Under the pieces are notes generated by a model. The model made no database searches. It saw only the letters and a program-made list of their open reading frames with translations, and was not told the DNA's origin. A DNA stretch of 64,000 nucleotides from JAQVEB01 sp028698105 (GTDB lineage: Bacteria > Bacteroidota > Bacteroidia > Bacteroidales > Dysgonomonadaceae), in assembly GCA_964293155.1 (NCBI GenBank), contig CAXYYA010000003.1:1-64000 (forward strand), in the 5' to 3' direction. A program made the position numbers and the translations under genes. This document shows positions 36,018 to 45,601 of the stretch, in pieces. Positions within the stretch are counted from its first letter, which is position 1, and every line of letters starts with the position of its first letter.

Positions 36018-36659
36018 CTACCGCAAATCAACGATCTCAACACCGGGATGTGCAGCTTTGTTGAACACGAATACCGCCTCGGAGAAATAGTTGTACGGAT
36101 TGTAGCTGCTGATGTCAATGGTGCTTTTAGTGTCGTTGCTCATCAGGGTTTTCACCTGTAAAACGGCGTTTGTTTTTTTGTCAATGGCAACCGATAATTG
36201 TTTGAAATCCGATTTTCCGTCAGGGATCATATCTATTACGAAGGCGCTTTTCCCATTCACCATTTTGGATACCGGATTTTTAAGCGTGAAGCCGGTTTTA
36301 TACATGCCCAGCAGCGCCAACGGGCTCAGCGAAGCAATTTCTGTGCTTGTGGGATTGCTGATATTTACTTCGTTGGCATCTTTCATCAGCACCCATTGGG
36401 TTTTGCCGTCGAACCAGGTATCCATGGCATCCATTTCCAATTTGAATTTGTTGCCTTTAATTCTTGCTTTTCCGGTTTGTGGCTGATAGGCTGTTCCGTT
36501 GGCTTCGGAGGTGGTGATGTTGAAATCAAGAAGAATGCCCCTCGATTTTTCGTAAGCGTTAAAAGCCTTGTCTAAAATCGCGCGGGATTGGTTAGAACTT
36601 TGTGCGAATGCCATGCCGGCAATCAACAAAACTGCGAGGGTGAATATATTTCTTTTCAT
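36018..36659 (-). CDS. LolA-like periplasmic lipoprotein carrier
   Basis: A 213-residue exported protein with signal peptide MKRNIFTLAVLLIAGMAFAQ. The mature part has the LolA/LolB-type pattern: AILDKAFNAYEKSRGILLDFNITT, then alternating strands such as KGNKFKLEMDAMDTWFDGKTQWVLMKD. Such proteins carry lipoproteins across the periplasm. Bacteroidetes have several diverged copies, and their exact clients are unclear. It lies 90 nt downstream of ftsK on the same strand. In some other bacteria ftsK and lolA are also neighbours, which supports the assignment. Confidence 0.82.
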   Translation of the reverse strand: MKRNIFTLAVLLIAGMAFAQSSNQSRAILDKAFNAYEKSRGILLDFNITTSEANGTAYQPQTGKARIKGNKFKLEMDAMDTWFDGKTQWVLMKDANEVNISNPTSTEIASLSPLALLGMYKTGFTLKNPVSKMVNGKSAFVIDMIPDGKSDFKQLSVAIDKKTNAVLQVKTLMSNDTKSTIDISSYNPYNYFSEAVFVFNKAAHPGVEIVDLR

Positions 36660-36749
36660 AATGCGTTCGTTTTAATCGTTTAGCACTTTGACCGTTTTCT
36701 GGTTGCAAAGTTTAAACGAAGGTGGGAGAGGCACGGCAGACAGAAAATC

Positions 36750-39260
36750 TTATCGGAGCGAGTCGAGGAGTTTCTCCAACGAATATTCGTCTGCAATATA
36801 CACGTCGCGTGCTTTGCTACCTTGCGCCGGGCCGACAATTCCTGCCGCTTCCAACTGATCCATTAATCTGCCGGCGCGGTTGTACCCGATGGAAAATTTG
36901 CGTTGTATCAACGAGGTTGATCCTTGCTGATGCACCACAATTAGGCGCGCCGCTTCGTCGAAGAGCGCATCTTTTTCGTTCAGGTCCACGGCGCCGGGCT
37001 TGTCGTCTCCGTCTGCCGAGAGAACTTCCGGCAATGCAAATGCATGCTCGTAGCCTCGCTGTTGGCCGATGTATTGCGTGATGCCTTCCACTTCGGGGGT
37101 GTCCACAAACGCACATTGTATGCGGATGAGGTTGCTGCCCTGCGAGAAAAGCATATCGCCGCGCCCGATAAGTTGGTTGGCACCGTTCATATCAAGAATG
37201 GTGCGCGAATCAATCTGCGAGGTTACGCGGAAAGCCATCCGCGCGGGAAAGTTCGCTTTGATGGTTCCGGTAATGATATTTGTTGTGGGGCGTTGCGTGG
37301 CGATGACCATGTGCATACCCACGGCACGCGCTTTTTGCGCGATACGCGCAATGGGCATTTCTATTTCTTTGCCGGCCGTCATGATCAGATCGCCGAACTC
37401 GTCAATAACAACCACGATGTAAGGCATGTACCGGTGCCCGTTGTTCGGGTTTAAACGGCGTTTGACGAATTTTTCGTTGTATTCCAGAATCGTGCGCACG
37501 TGTGCGCGCATGAGCAACTCATAACGATCGTCCATCTCTTTGGTGAGCGAGTTGAGTGTTTGCGTAACCTTGGTTACATCGGTAATAATGGCTTTTTCCT
37601 CATCAGGCAGTTTGGCCAGATAGTGTTTTTCGATGGTGGAGTAGATGTTGAACTCCACCATTTTCGGGTCTATCAGCACCATTTTCATTTCGGCAGGATG
37701 CTTTTTGTAAAGCAACGAGGTGATGATGGCGTTCAATCCCACCGATTTTCCCTGCCCCGTAGCCCCGGCTACCAGCAGGTGAGGCATTTTCGTGAGATCG
37801 AAAATAAACACCTCGTTGGTGATGGTTTTTCCCAGTGCAACGGGCAACTCGTAAGTGCATTCCTGAAATTTTTTGGAAGATATGACCGATTGCATGGACA
37901 CGATCTGCGGATCCTTGTTCGGCACTTCGATGCCGATGGTGCCTTTGCCGGGCATAGGCGCGATGATGCGGATACCCAATGCCGAAAGGCTGAGCGCAAT
38001 ATCGTCTTCCAGGTTTTTGATCTTGGAAATGCGCACGCCGGCCTGAGGCACAATCTCGTAGAGGGTGATTGTTGGGCCAACCGTGGCTTTTATGGAAGTT
38101 ATTTCGATGCCGTAATTGCGGAGTGTGCGGATGATTTTGTCCTTGTTCTCGTTTTGCTCCTGCATATCCACTTCCCTGCTGCCGGTATTGTACAGTTTGA
38201 GCAGGTTCAGCGGCGGATTTGCGTATGATGACAGATCTTTTTTGGGATCGTATTCTTCGAGGGTTTCCACCTGATTTTCGGGTATTTCGTCGGCTTCTTC
38301 AACACCGGCCGGTTTTTGTGTCGGTTTTTTTACGGCTTCATCGTCTTTGGGGACGATAACCTCGAAATCGTTTTTCGTAGAAACTGCCGGTTTGGGCTTT
38401 TCCGTTACGGTTGAGGTGTGCAGCGGAATCGTGCTTCCCCGCATCGGTTTGGGTTCAACGATCTCATCGGTTTCAATTCCGCTCAGATCATCGGGTTTTT
38501 CTTTCCGCCGGAAAATTCGTTTCCATATCGGAGGGTTCTTCTCCGTTTCTGTCTCCAAATCTTCGTTGTTGTCGTAATCTACTACGGTATCGGGAGTGTA
38601 ATCGTCATCGGTGCCGAACTTGGGTTTATTGTTGATGATGGTTTGTTGTATTCTGCTCATGGAGCTTTTTCGGAACAGTACCGCCACTACAATAATAAAT
38701 AAGATGATGACCAGCACAACTCCCGGCCATCCCAGGCTGTTTTCGAGAATCCGTTCAATTTGGCTTCCATGCCCGCCGCCCCAGTTAATGTGGCTTTTGG
38801 TAAAGATTTTTCCCAACAAAAAAGCGCTCGCTATTGAACCGCAGATCAGTCCGAAAGCCGTAAGGAAAAGCGCTTTAAAGAAGGAGAAGTCCGAAACGCG
38901 CATCATGCGCAATCCGATATAGATGATGAAAACGGATAAGAGAAGGGAGAAAATACCGAACCCGTCGTTGATCAATCTTTCGGCGATAAATGCTCCACCG
39001 GCTCCCGTCCAGTTATCCACTTGCAGCGTTTTATCGTTAATGAGCTCACCAAACGAGCGGTTCAGCACTTTGCCTTGGTCGGCCGCTCCCGTGAAAAAAA
39101 ACGAGATCATCGCCAACAATATAAAAATGCCTGCGAACGCAACGATGACTCCCAGCAAAAAGTGAACGCGTTCACTTTTAAAGAAATTAGTGAAACTTTG
39201 TTTCTTTCTCCGGGATGAAGATGTAGTTTTTTTTCTTGTTTTCCGTTTAGTCTTTGCCAT
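36750..39260 (-). CDS. ftsK: DNA translocase FtsK
   Basis: Pumps chromosome ends through the division septum. The 836 residues comprise four or more N-terminal membrane segments (to about residue 190), an acidic linker, the alpha/beta motor with Walker A VAGATGQGKSVGLN near residue 495 and VVIDEFGDLIMTAG (Walker B), and a C-terminal winged-helix gamma domain (DEAARLIVVHQQGSTSLIQRKFSIGYNRA) that reads orienting DNA sequences. The linker is short compared with the E. coli protein. A TATTTTTG box lies at 39336-39343. Confidence 0.95.
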   Translation of the reverse strand: MAKTKRKTRKKTTSSSRRKKQSFTNFFKSERVHFLLGVIVAFAGIFILLAMISFFFTGAADQGKVLNRSFGELINDKTLQVDNWTGAGGAFIAERLINDGFGIFSLLLSVFIIYIGLRMMRVSDFSFFKALFLTAFGLICGSIASAFLLGKIFTKSHINWGGGHGSQIERILENSLGWPGVVLVIILFIIVVAVLFRKSSMSRIQQTIINNKPKFGTDDDYTPDTVVDYDNNEDLETETEKNPPIWKRIFRRKEKPDDLSGIETDEIVEPKPMRGSTIPLHTSTVTEKPKPAVSTKNDFEVIVPKDDEAVKKPTQKPAGVEEADEIPENQVETLEEYDPKKDLSSYANPPLNLLKLYNTGSREVDMQEQNENKDKIIRTLRNYGIEITSIKATVGPTITLYEIVPQAGVRISKIKNLEDDIALSLSALGIRIIAPMPGKGTIGIEVPNKDPQIVSMQSVISSKKFQECTYELPVALGKTITNEVFIFDLTKMPHLLVAGATGQGKSVGLNAIITSLLYKKHPAEMKMVLIDPKMVEFNIYSTIEKHYLAKLPDEEKAIITDVTKVTQTLNSLTKEMDDRYELLMRAHVRTILEYNEKFVKRRLNPNNGHRYMPYIVVVIDEFGDLIMTAGKEIEMPIARIAQKARAVGMHMVIATQRPTTNIITGTIKANFPARMAFRVTSQIDSRTILDMNGANQLIGRGDMLFSQGSNLIRIQCAFVDTPEVEGITQYIGQQRGYEHAFALPEVLSADGDDKPGAVDLNEKDALFDEAARLIVVHQQGSTSLIQRKFSIGYNRAGRLMDQLEAAGIVGPAQGSKARDVYIADEYSLEKLLDSLR

Positions 39261-39335
39261 AGTTTTTTCTTTTCTGCTTTTCGTGGCATGTTACCGGGGA
39301 AAAAAGCGAAAAGTATGCTAATTATTATTTGTTTG

Positions 39336-39343
39336 CAAAAATA
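39336..39343 (-). promoter_or_regulatory. Candidate -7 box for ftsK
   Basis: CAAAAATA on the plus strand reads TATTTTTG on the minus strand, 75 nt before ftsK. The remaining spacer (39344-39536) has an imperfect hairpin at 39403-39424 without a T-run and nothing else recognisable. Confidence 0.45.
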
Positions 39344-39536
39344 ATAAAAAGAAAGTTAGCCTGAAAAAATTATGTCGGGGTATTTGCAAAAGAAGCAGTT
39401 TTCCCGGGGAAGAAATTCCTCGGGAATTAGTTGCGGATGTTTTTTAATGTTTTCGGGCGTATTGGAAAAACCGTATTTTAACGACAACGCCCCTAAAAAA
39501 CGGCCATTAATTCAGGCTAATTATCTGAAACGAATA

Positions 39537-39758
39537 TTATTTCTTTTTCGCTCCAACAAGGTAAATTCCGCCTGCAAGAGCAACAAGGGCAGCGCCAATT
39601 TCCACGTAAGCCGTTTCTTTGGCCCCTTTATCTTCGGCTTTTATTTCGATGCCTAAAAATTTCACCGAACCCGAGCTTTCCTGTAATCCCGTTATGCCCA
39701 TGTATCCCAGAACAATGGCGCCTGCAATAAGAATGATACCGATCACTGTTTTCATCAT
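39537..39758 (-). CDS. DUF3185 small membrane protein
   Basis: A 73-residue protein with two hydrophobic segments (IGIILIAGAIVLGYMGI and IGAALVALAGGIYLVGA) joined by a charged loop (KFLGIEIKAEDKGAKETAY). This matches the DUF3185 family in length and layout. The function is unknown. It begins 10 nt after the stop of the YihY/BrkB gene, so the two are probably co-transcribed. Confidence 0.82.
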   Translation of the reverse strand: MMKTVIGIILIAGAIVLGYMGITGLQESSGSVKFLGIEIKAEDKGAKETAYVEIGAALVALAGGIYLVGAKKK

Positions 39759-39768
39759 GTTTTTATTT

Positions 39769-40749
39769 TTAATTGGTTGAATTTTCGGATGATTTATCTA
39801 TTTCTATTTTATTGATGGTCTCAACGGGTTTATCGTCTTTTTGTATTTCGATAACCTGTGTGGTAACGGCATATTCATCGGGATAAATTTTGCCTCCCAT
39901 TTCGTTTGCCCACGATTCGGTGAACTCCGCCCCGATATAAACAATGATAGACGAATAATAAATCCACAAAAGCAAAAGCACCACAAAGGCAGCAGCGCCA
40001 TAAACCGATTCCGTATCGCGGGTTTGCAGATAAATTGAAATGGCATATTGCCCCAACAAAAAAAGCACTGTTGTAACCACTGAGCCCACAAATACATCGC
40101 GGAATTTTATTTTTGCATCGGGCAGCGTTTTGAAGATCAGCATAAAAATGAATGTGATAAGCACCGTGTTGAGCAGAAACCCTACAGTCTGAAACAAAAC
40201 GGCGGTTACATCGGGATAAAGCACGATGAGTTTGTCTTTCAATCCATTGATCAGTCCGGTAAGAAAAAAGGTAACGAGCATTAAAAATGCGAAAACAATA
40301 ATCAACGAAAACGATAATACCCTGTTCTTTATATACTTAAGCCAACTCTTTTTCGGTTTAGGACGTATTCCCCAGATCGTATTGAGGGAGCTTTGCATTT
40401 CTGCAAAAATGGTGGTAGCCCCAAATATGGTTACTCCCAGGCTTACGATGGTAGTCCATGTTGAAGTGCCAGTTTGGGAGGCATTCTCTATGATTGTTCG
40501 CAAACCCGCCACGGCGCTTTCGCCCAAAATAAGATCGAGGGCAGCATAAAGTTGCGTTCCGATATCCATGTGAAACAGCGCGCCGATGGATATGACAAGC
40601 GAGAGGAACGGAACCAGCGAAAAAAGCGTGGCATACGCCAACGAAGCGCTTAACTTGGTAACATTATCGTCAGAAAATCCTTTGAACGTAAGCTTGACGA
40701 TATTTACTACGGATTTGAAATTGAGTTTCCTCCTGGTTTTTTTCGCCAT
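39769..40749 (-). CDS. YihY/BrkB family inner-membrane protein
   Basis: A 326-residue protein with about six membrane segments. Family features are SASLAYATLFSLVPFLSLVISIGALF near the N-terminus and AAAFVVLLLLWIYYSSIIVYIGAEFTESWA near the C-terminus. The family was once thought to be RNase BN, but that assignment was wrong; a transport role is suspected and not proven. It is followed after 10 nt by the DUF3185 gene. A terminator separates it from tpx upstream. Confidence 0.88.
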   Translation of the reverse strand: MAKKTRRKLNFKSVVNIVKLTFKGFSDDNVTKLSASLAYATLFSLVPFLSLVISIGALFHMDIGTQLYAALDLILGESAVAGLRTIIENASQTGTSTWTTIVSLGVTIFGATTIFAEMQSSLNTIWGIRPKPKKSWLKYIKNRVLSFSLIIVFAFLMLVTFFLTGLINGLKDKLIVLYPDVTAVLFQTVGFLLNTVLITFIFMLIFKTLPDAKIKFRDVFVGSVVTTVLFLLGQYAISIYLQTRDTESVYGAAAFVVLLLLWIYYSSIIVYIGAEFTESWANEMGGKIYPDEYAVTTQVIEIQKDDKPVETINKIEIDKSSENSTN

Positions 40750-40800
40750 GCATTATTAACAAAATTGCCTCATTTTTTGTTTTGCCGGCGGCAAAAAAGC

Positions 40801-40832
40801 GAAAAGTCCGCGAATCCCTTCGCAGACTTTTC
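40801..40832 (-). terminator. Intrinsic terminator after tpx
   Basis: Arms GAAAAGTCCGCG (40801-40812) and CGCAGACTTTTC (40821-40832) pair with one mismatch; the minus strand continues GCTTTTTT. A second palindrome, TTTTGCCG-g-CGGCAAAA at 40780-40796, follows directly. Confidence 0.75.
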
Positions 40833-40859
40833 TTGTTAACACAATCTTCATGAAACAAA

Positions 40860-41360
40860 CTACACTATCGAGTTGATTGCAGAATTATAGTCCGGTTCCT
40901 GAGCGATCTCGGGAACCAATTCTTCGTATATTATTTTTCCTTCGGGATTTACCACCACAACGCTGCGTGCCAGCAACCCTTTGAGGGGCCCGTCAACCAT
41001 GAGAAGGCCGTATTTTTCACCGAATTCGGTGTCTCGGAAGTTGGAGAGCGATATTACGTTCTCAATTCCTTCCGCACTGCAAAATCTGCCTGCGGCAAAT
41101 GGAAGATCGGCAGAGATACCTAAAACAACCGTGTTGTTTTTCTTTGTTACTTCTTCGTTGAAACGGCGCACAGATGCTGCGCAAACGCCTGTATCAAGGC
41201 TCGGGAAAATATTCAGTATTACGTTTTTACCTTTGAAATCCGATAATTTGGCTTCGCTCAGGTCGGCTTTCACCAACGAGAAATCGGGCGCCTGTTCGCC
41301 AACAGCCGGCAATGCTCCGCGTGTGTTCACGGGATTACCTTTGAATGTGATTTTTGCCAT
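40860..41360 (-). CDS. tpx: Thiol peroxidase (atypical 2-Cys peroxiredoxin)
   Basis: Reduces lipid and other organic hydroperoxides using thioredoxin. The 166 residues place the peroxidatic cysteine at C60 (SLDTGVCAASVRRF) and the resolving cysteine at C94 (GRFCSAEGIENV), matching the Tpx family spacing almost exactly. It is the second peroxiredoxin in the window, with bcp, and both depend on the thioredoxin system served by trxB. It is transcribed alone and ends at the terminator 40801-40832. Confidence 0.95.
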   Translation of the reverse strand: MAKITFKGNPVNTRGALPAVGEQAPDFSLVKADLSEAKLSDFKGKNVILNIFPSLDTGVCAASVRRFNEEVTKKNNTVVLGISADLPFAAGRFCSAEGIENVISLSNFRDTEFGEKYGLLMVDGPLKGLLARSVVVVNPEGKIIYEELVPEIAQEPDYNSAINSIV

Positions 41361-41477
41361 GTAAATGTCTTTATTTAAAATTGTTCTAAATTTATATACG
41401 GGTATAACACCTTAGTACATAGTAAACATAAGGTTCATCTAAAAGTTCAATAAAATTTGATTTTTAACTTTTTGTAG

Positions 41478-44444
41478 CTAAACATTTATTTCGCTTCTCA
41501 GGTATTCGGCTGTGTATCCGTTGTTGCTTCTAATAATTTCTTCGGGTGTGCCGGTAACGATGACCTTTCCGCCGGCTTCGCCTCCCTCCGGTCCAAGGTC
41601 AATAATGTAATCGGCCGATTTAATGATGTCCAGGTTATGTTCGATAACGATAACGGTGTTTCCTCTTTCCACTAATTTGTTCAACACGCTTAGTAACACC
41701 CTGATGTCTTCGAAATGCAGCCCGGTTGTAGGCTCGTCCAACACGTAGAGCGTGTTGCCCGTGTCTTTACGGGCAAGCTCGGTAGCCAGTTTCACGCGTT
41801 GGCTTTCGCCACCCGAAAGGGTGGTGGATGATTGCCCCAGCCGGATGTATCCAAGGCCTACTTCCTGCAGAACCTTTATTTTATGGAGGATTTGGGGCAC
41901 GTTTTCGAAAAATTCCACGGCTTCATTAATGGTCATATCCAGCACATCGGCAATGGATTTTCCTTTGAAACGCACCTCCAGTGTTTCCCGGTTGTAGCGT
42001 TTACCGTGACACACCTCGCAAGGAACCATAACATCGGGTAAAAAGTTCATTTCGAGTGTTTTGTATCCGTTCCCGCCGCATGTTTCACATCGGCCGCCTT
42101 TCACGTTAAACGAAAATCGTCCCGGTTTGTACCCGCGGATCTTGGCCTCCGGCATGCCGGTAAAAAGGGTGCGTATATCGCTGAATACGCCGGTGTATGT
42201 CGCCGGATTCGAACGCGGTGTGCGCCCGATGGGCGATTGATCCACACTCACGATTTTATCTACGTTCTTAACGCCTTCCACCGACCGATAAGACATCGGG
42301 TCTTTCAACGACCGATAAAAGTGCTGGCTGAGGATGGGCTGCAGCGTTTCGTTAATGAGCGTGGATTTTCCGCTACCCGATACGCCTGTAACGCAAATAA
42401 ACGTTCCGAGGGGAAATTCAACGGTAACATCTTTTAAATTATTGCCTGACGCACCTTTGATAATCAGCTTTTTACCGTTTCCTTTTCGTCGTTTTTCGGG
42501 GATGGTAATTTCGAGTTTACCGTTAAGGTAATTCGAGGTCAGCGTGTTTTTCTTGAGCATTTCTCCGGGCGTTCCTTCAAAAACCACTTCGCCGCCTTTT
42601 CTTCCGGCAAATGGCCCCATGTCCACGATATAATCCGATGCCAGCATCATGTCTTTATCGTGTTCCACCACTACAACGGAGTTGCCGGAATCGCGCAGTT
42701 TCACCAGCGAATCAATCAACCGGTGATTATCGCGTTGGTGCAACCCGATGCTCGGTTCGTCCAGAATATACAGCACGTTTACCAGTTGCGAGCCTATTTG
42801 CGTTGCCAGCCTGATGCGCTGACTTTCTCCTCCGGAGAGCGACGCGGAAGCGCGCGAAAGCGATAAGTAACCCAGTCCCACATCCAGCAGAAACTGTAAC
42901 CGCGAAATGATCTCTTTTTTTATCTCTTCAGCTATCAGCCGTTGTTTTTCCGAAACGTGCGCGTTCATGTCGGCCATCCATTCAAACAAATGCTGAATAT
43001 CCATGTTCGCCAGTTGGGCAATATTTTTATCGTTTATCCTGAAATGCAACGCTTCTTTGTTCAGCCGTTGGCCGCCGCACTCTGGACAAGCACTGGTAGT
43101 GATAAACTGATCCGACCATTTTTTTGCCGATGCCGAGGCGTCGTCGTCCTGTTGCATTTCGATGTATTTTGCCACGCCTTCATACGAAACCATGTAGTTT
43201 GAATTCCCCAGAGATTGGTTTTTGATCTTTAGCCGCTCGTTGGTTCCGTACATGATTTCATCAATGGCTTCCTGCGGAACATCTTTTATGGGCGTCTTAA
43301 GCGTAACGCCGTATTTTTCGCATATCGCGGCAATTTGCCAGAAAAGCAGGTTGCTTTTTTCTTTTCCCAGCGGTACGATTCCTCCTGCGGCAATGCTTAA
43401 TTCGGGTTTGGGGATAATTTTTTCGATATCAATCTGATCAACGGTTCCGATACCTTTGCAACGCGGACATGCGCCCTGTGGCGAGTTGAACGAAAAATTG
43501 TGCGGGGCGGGCTCACTGTACGAAAGTCCGGTTGTGGGACACATCAGGCTTTTGCTGTAATGCCGTACATCGCCCGATTCCACATCCTGAATGAGGATCA
43601 GTCCCGAACCTTGCTTCATGGAGGTGCGTACGCTGGCTTTCAGCTTGTCTTCAAACTTATTGGAAACGATGAGTTTGTCAATCAGGATTTCGATGCTGTG
43701 GTTTTTATACCTGTCCACACGCATGCCCGGCAGAATCTCCGTTATTTCTCCATCCACCCGCACGTTGAGATAACCTTTCTTGCGGATTTGCTCGAAAAGC
43801 TCCTTGTAGTGCCCTTTTCGGTTGCGTACCACCGGCGCAAGAATGTATATTTTTTTGCCGATATACTTTTCTAAGATCAGCTCCAGAATCTGCTCTTCGG
43901 TGTATTTTACCATTTTTTCGCCCGTGATGTAGGAGTAGGCTTCACCGGCGCGGGCGTAAAGCAGGCGGAGGAAATCGTAAATCTCGGTAGTGGTTCCTAC
44001 GGTGGAGCGGGGGTTTTTGTTGGTGGTTTTCTGTTCGATGGAGATTACGGGACTCAATCCGGTGATCTTATCCACATCGGGGCGTTCCATTTTTCCGAGA
44101 AATCCGCGGGCGTAGGCCGAAAAGGTTTCGATATAACGCCGCTGTCCTTCGGCAAAAACGGTGTCGAAGGCGAGCGACGATTTTCCGCTTCCGCTCAGTC
44201 CGGTAATTACCGTGAGCGAGTCGCGCGGAATGGTTACGTCTATATTTTTGAGGTTGTGCACGCGTGCGCCGTACACGTTGATGGTTTCTACCCCTAAATC
44301 CCGGCTGCTCTCTAAATCTCTCTCCGCAAGGGAGAGGTTTTTTGGCGACTTCGATAAATCGCTGCCCGCGTCCTCCTTTCTTGCTGAACAGGTTTGGGCC
44401 AGAGGTTCGGGCTTGGTTGAAGCCGCATCATTATCGTATTGCAT
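41478..44444 (-). CDS. uvrA: Excinuclease ABC subunit A with unusual N-terminal extension
   Basis: Damage-recognition ATPase of nucleotide excision repair. Family motifs are complete: two Walker A sites (TGLSGSGKSSLAFDT and TGVSGSGKSTLINET), two ABC signatures (SLSGGESQRIRLA and TLSGGESQRVKLA) and CxxC zinc pairs (CPRCKGIG, CETCGGNG). UvrA normally starts a few residues before GARVHNLKNI; here about 58 residues precede it. Residues about 34-54 (from PKNLSLAERDLESS) translate a GGGAGAG-type palindromic repeat like the one near dprA. No alternative ATG exists between, so the extension is probably translated or the true start is a rare codon. Confidence 0.95.
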   Translation of the reverse strand: MQYDNDAASTKPEPLAQTCSARKEDAGSDLSKSPKNLSLAERDLESSRDLGVETINVYGARVHNLKNIDVTIPRDSLTVITGLSGSGKSSLAFDTVFAEGQRRYIETFSAYARGFLGKMERPDVDKITGLSPVISIEQKTTNKNPRSTVGTTTEIYDFLRLLYARAGEAYSYITGEKMVKYTEEQILELILEKYIGKKIYILAPVVRNRKGHYKELFEQIRKKGYLNVRVDGEITEILPGMRVDRYKNHSIEILIDKLIVSNKFEDKLKASVRTSMKQGSGLILIQDVESGDVRHYSKSLMCPTTGLSYSEPAPHNFSFNSPQGACPRCKGIGTVDQIDIEKIIPKPELSIAAGGIVPLGKEKSNLLFWQIAAICEKYGVTLKTPIKDVPQEAIDEIMYGTNERLKIKNQSLGNSNYMVSYEGVAKYIEMQQDDDASASAKKWSDQFITTSACPECGGQRLNKEALHFRINDKNIAQLANMDIQHLFEWMADMNAHVSEKQRLIAEEIKKEIISRLQFLLDVGLGYLSLSRASASLSGGESQRIRLATQIGSQLVNVLYILDEPSIGLHQRDNHRLIDSLVKLRDSGNSVVVVEHDKDMMLASDYIVDMGPFAGRKGGEVVFEGTPGEMLKKNTLTSNYLNGKLEITIPEKRRKGNGKKLIIKGASGNNLKDVTVEFPLGTFICVTGVSGSGKSTLINETLQPILSQHFYRSLKDPMSYRSVEGVKNVDKIVSVDQSPIGRTPRSNPATYTGVFSDIRTLFTGMPEAKIRGYKPGRFSFNVKGGRCETCGGNGYKTLEMNFLPDVMVPCEVCHGKRYNRETLEVRFKGKSIADVLDMTINEAVEFFENVPQILHKIKVLQEVGLGYIRLGQSSTTLSGGESQRVKLATELARKDTGNTLYVLDEPTTGLHFEDIRVLLSVLNKLVERGNTVIVIEHNLDIIKSADYIIDLGPEGGEAGGKVIVTGTPEEIIRSNNGYTAEYLRSEINV
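44282..44345. repeat. Palindromic repeat read in frame inside uvrA
   Basis: CTCTCC-gcaag-GGAGAG at 44320-44336, followed by a T-run, resembles the intergenic hairpin at 15628-15646 (CCCTCCC-cacaa-GGGAGGG). Here it lies within the start region of uvrA, in the same reading frame as the protein. Confidence 0.55.
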
Positions 44445-44466
44445 GTGTGATTTTTATTTTAACCCA

Positions 44467-44474
44467 CAAAGGTA
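44467..44474 (-). promoter_or_regulatory. Candidate -7 box for uvrA
   Basis: CAAAGGTA on the plus strand, TACCTTTG on the minus strand, 22 nt before the uvrA ATG at 44444. Its closeness supports that ATG as the real start, extension included. Confidence 0.6.
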
Positions 44475-44511
44475 CAGAAAAGTCGCCCTTTCTCCAAGTT
44501 TCCCGCTCTCC

Positions 44512-45486
44512 TTAATTTTGCGAAGTTACCCATGTAGTGTCGTGAACCTTTATCTTCTCGCCTTTTCGATAATACATGCTCTCTTTTGTGGGAATAAGAA
44601 TAGTGTAGCTTTTTCCTGCGCGGTTTACCAGCGCATCGCCTCTGATCCAGGCGTTATTGTCTTTCAAAATAGCATAAGTTATGCCGTGTTGCCTGGCATA
44701 CGAAGCTAAATCGGGAATAGCGGATGATGTGGTTATTTCTTTATAATCCAACGGTTTGTATAATTGGTCGGGACGGATTACGAATCCGTAGCGGCGCGGA
44801 TACTCAAAGATAAGTTTGATGGCCAGCATACGGAAATAGTAGCGTGAAGTTTCCTGCACCAGCCACAGATCGAGTGCGTCGTCCACGCGCTGATCGCGAA
44901 GCTCGTTGGAAATACGTCCCTGCCCGCCGTTATACGACATGGCCGCAGCGGCCCACGAACCGTATTTCTGGTAAGCATCTTTGAGGTAGCGGCAGGCGGC
45001 CACGGTGGATTTTTCGATGTTGTATCTCTCATCCACATCGGAAGATACTTCGAGCCCGAAACCTTTTGCCGTTCCTTCCATGAATTGCCACAAACCAACC
45101 GCACGAGCGGGAGAAATGGCCTGCGGATCGAGGCTGCTTTCAATTACCGCCAGGTATTTTATGTCTTCGGGCAGTCCGTTCCGTTTCAGGATCGGTTCAA
45201 TGATGGGGAAAATCCGGTTTGCCCGTTTGAAAAGGAGCAATGTGGTGGAATGGAAATATGTGAAGCTGTTCAGTTCCCGATCCATTCGCTCGTGCAGGTC
45301 ATACCTGTCGAAAGTGACGTTCTCTCCGGCAAACACCATCTTTTCCGGCGGATCCACCGATGCCGTCATGGAAAGAACCATTGGCCGGGTTTTCTCTTCA
45401 TTATCTGTTTTAATATTCGACAAAAGAAGCAGCACTACGGTTATAAGCGGCACGGGCAGCGTTATATAAAGAAGATTTTTTTTCAT
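44512..45486 (-). CDS. MltD-like membrane-bound lytic transglycosylase
   Basis: Cleaves peptidoglycan glycan strands in the periplasm. The 324 residues start with an uncleaved or cleaved signal segment (LLYITLPVPLITVVLLLLSNI). The SLT domain has the catalytic glutamate E116 in LAVIESSLDPQAISPARAVGLWQFM and later AAAMSYNGGQGRI. The C-terminal 80 residues (EITTSSAIPDLASYARQHGITYAIL) resemble the region that precedes LysM repeats in MltD, but no clear LysM is left. Transcribed alone from a TATCTTTG box (45542-45549). Confidence 0.88.
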   Translation of the reverse strand: MKKNLLYITLPVPLITVVLLLLSNIKTDNEEKTRPMVLSMTASVDPPEKMVFAGENVTFDRYDLHERMDRELNSFTYFHSTTLLLFKRANRIFPIIEPILKRNGLPEDIKYLAVIESSLDPQAISPARAVGLWQFMEGTAKGFGLEVSSDVDERYNIEKSTVAACRYLKDAYQKYGSWAAAAMSYNGGQGRISNELRDQRVDDALDLWLVQETSRYYFRMLAIKLIFEYPRRYGFVIRPDQLYKPLDYKEITTSSAIPDLASYARQHGITYAILKDNNAWIRGDALVNRAGKSYTILIPTKESMYYRKGEKIKVHDTTWVTSQN

Positions 45487-45541
45487 TTTTCTTTGATCGG
45501 TTGAGGTAAGGGATGTGATTTTTAGTCGTAAAATTTCTTGT

Positions 45542-45549
45542 CAAAGATA
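45542..45549 (-). promoter_or_regulatory. Candidate -7 box for the lytic transglycosylase
   Basis: CAAAGATA on the plus strand is TATCTTTG on the minus strand, 55 nt upstream of the ATG. Confidence 0.6.
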
Positions 45550-45601
45550 CAATAATAATCCCGACTTTTCAAGTTTTTGCGCATAACTTGGTTCAAATGG
45601 G

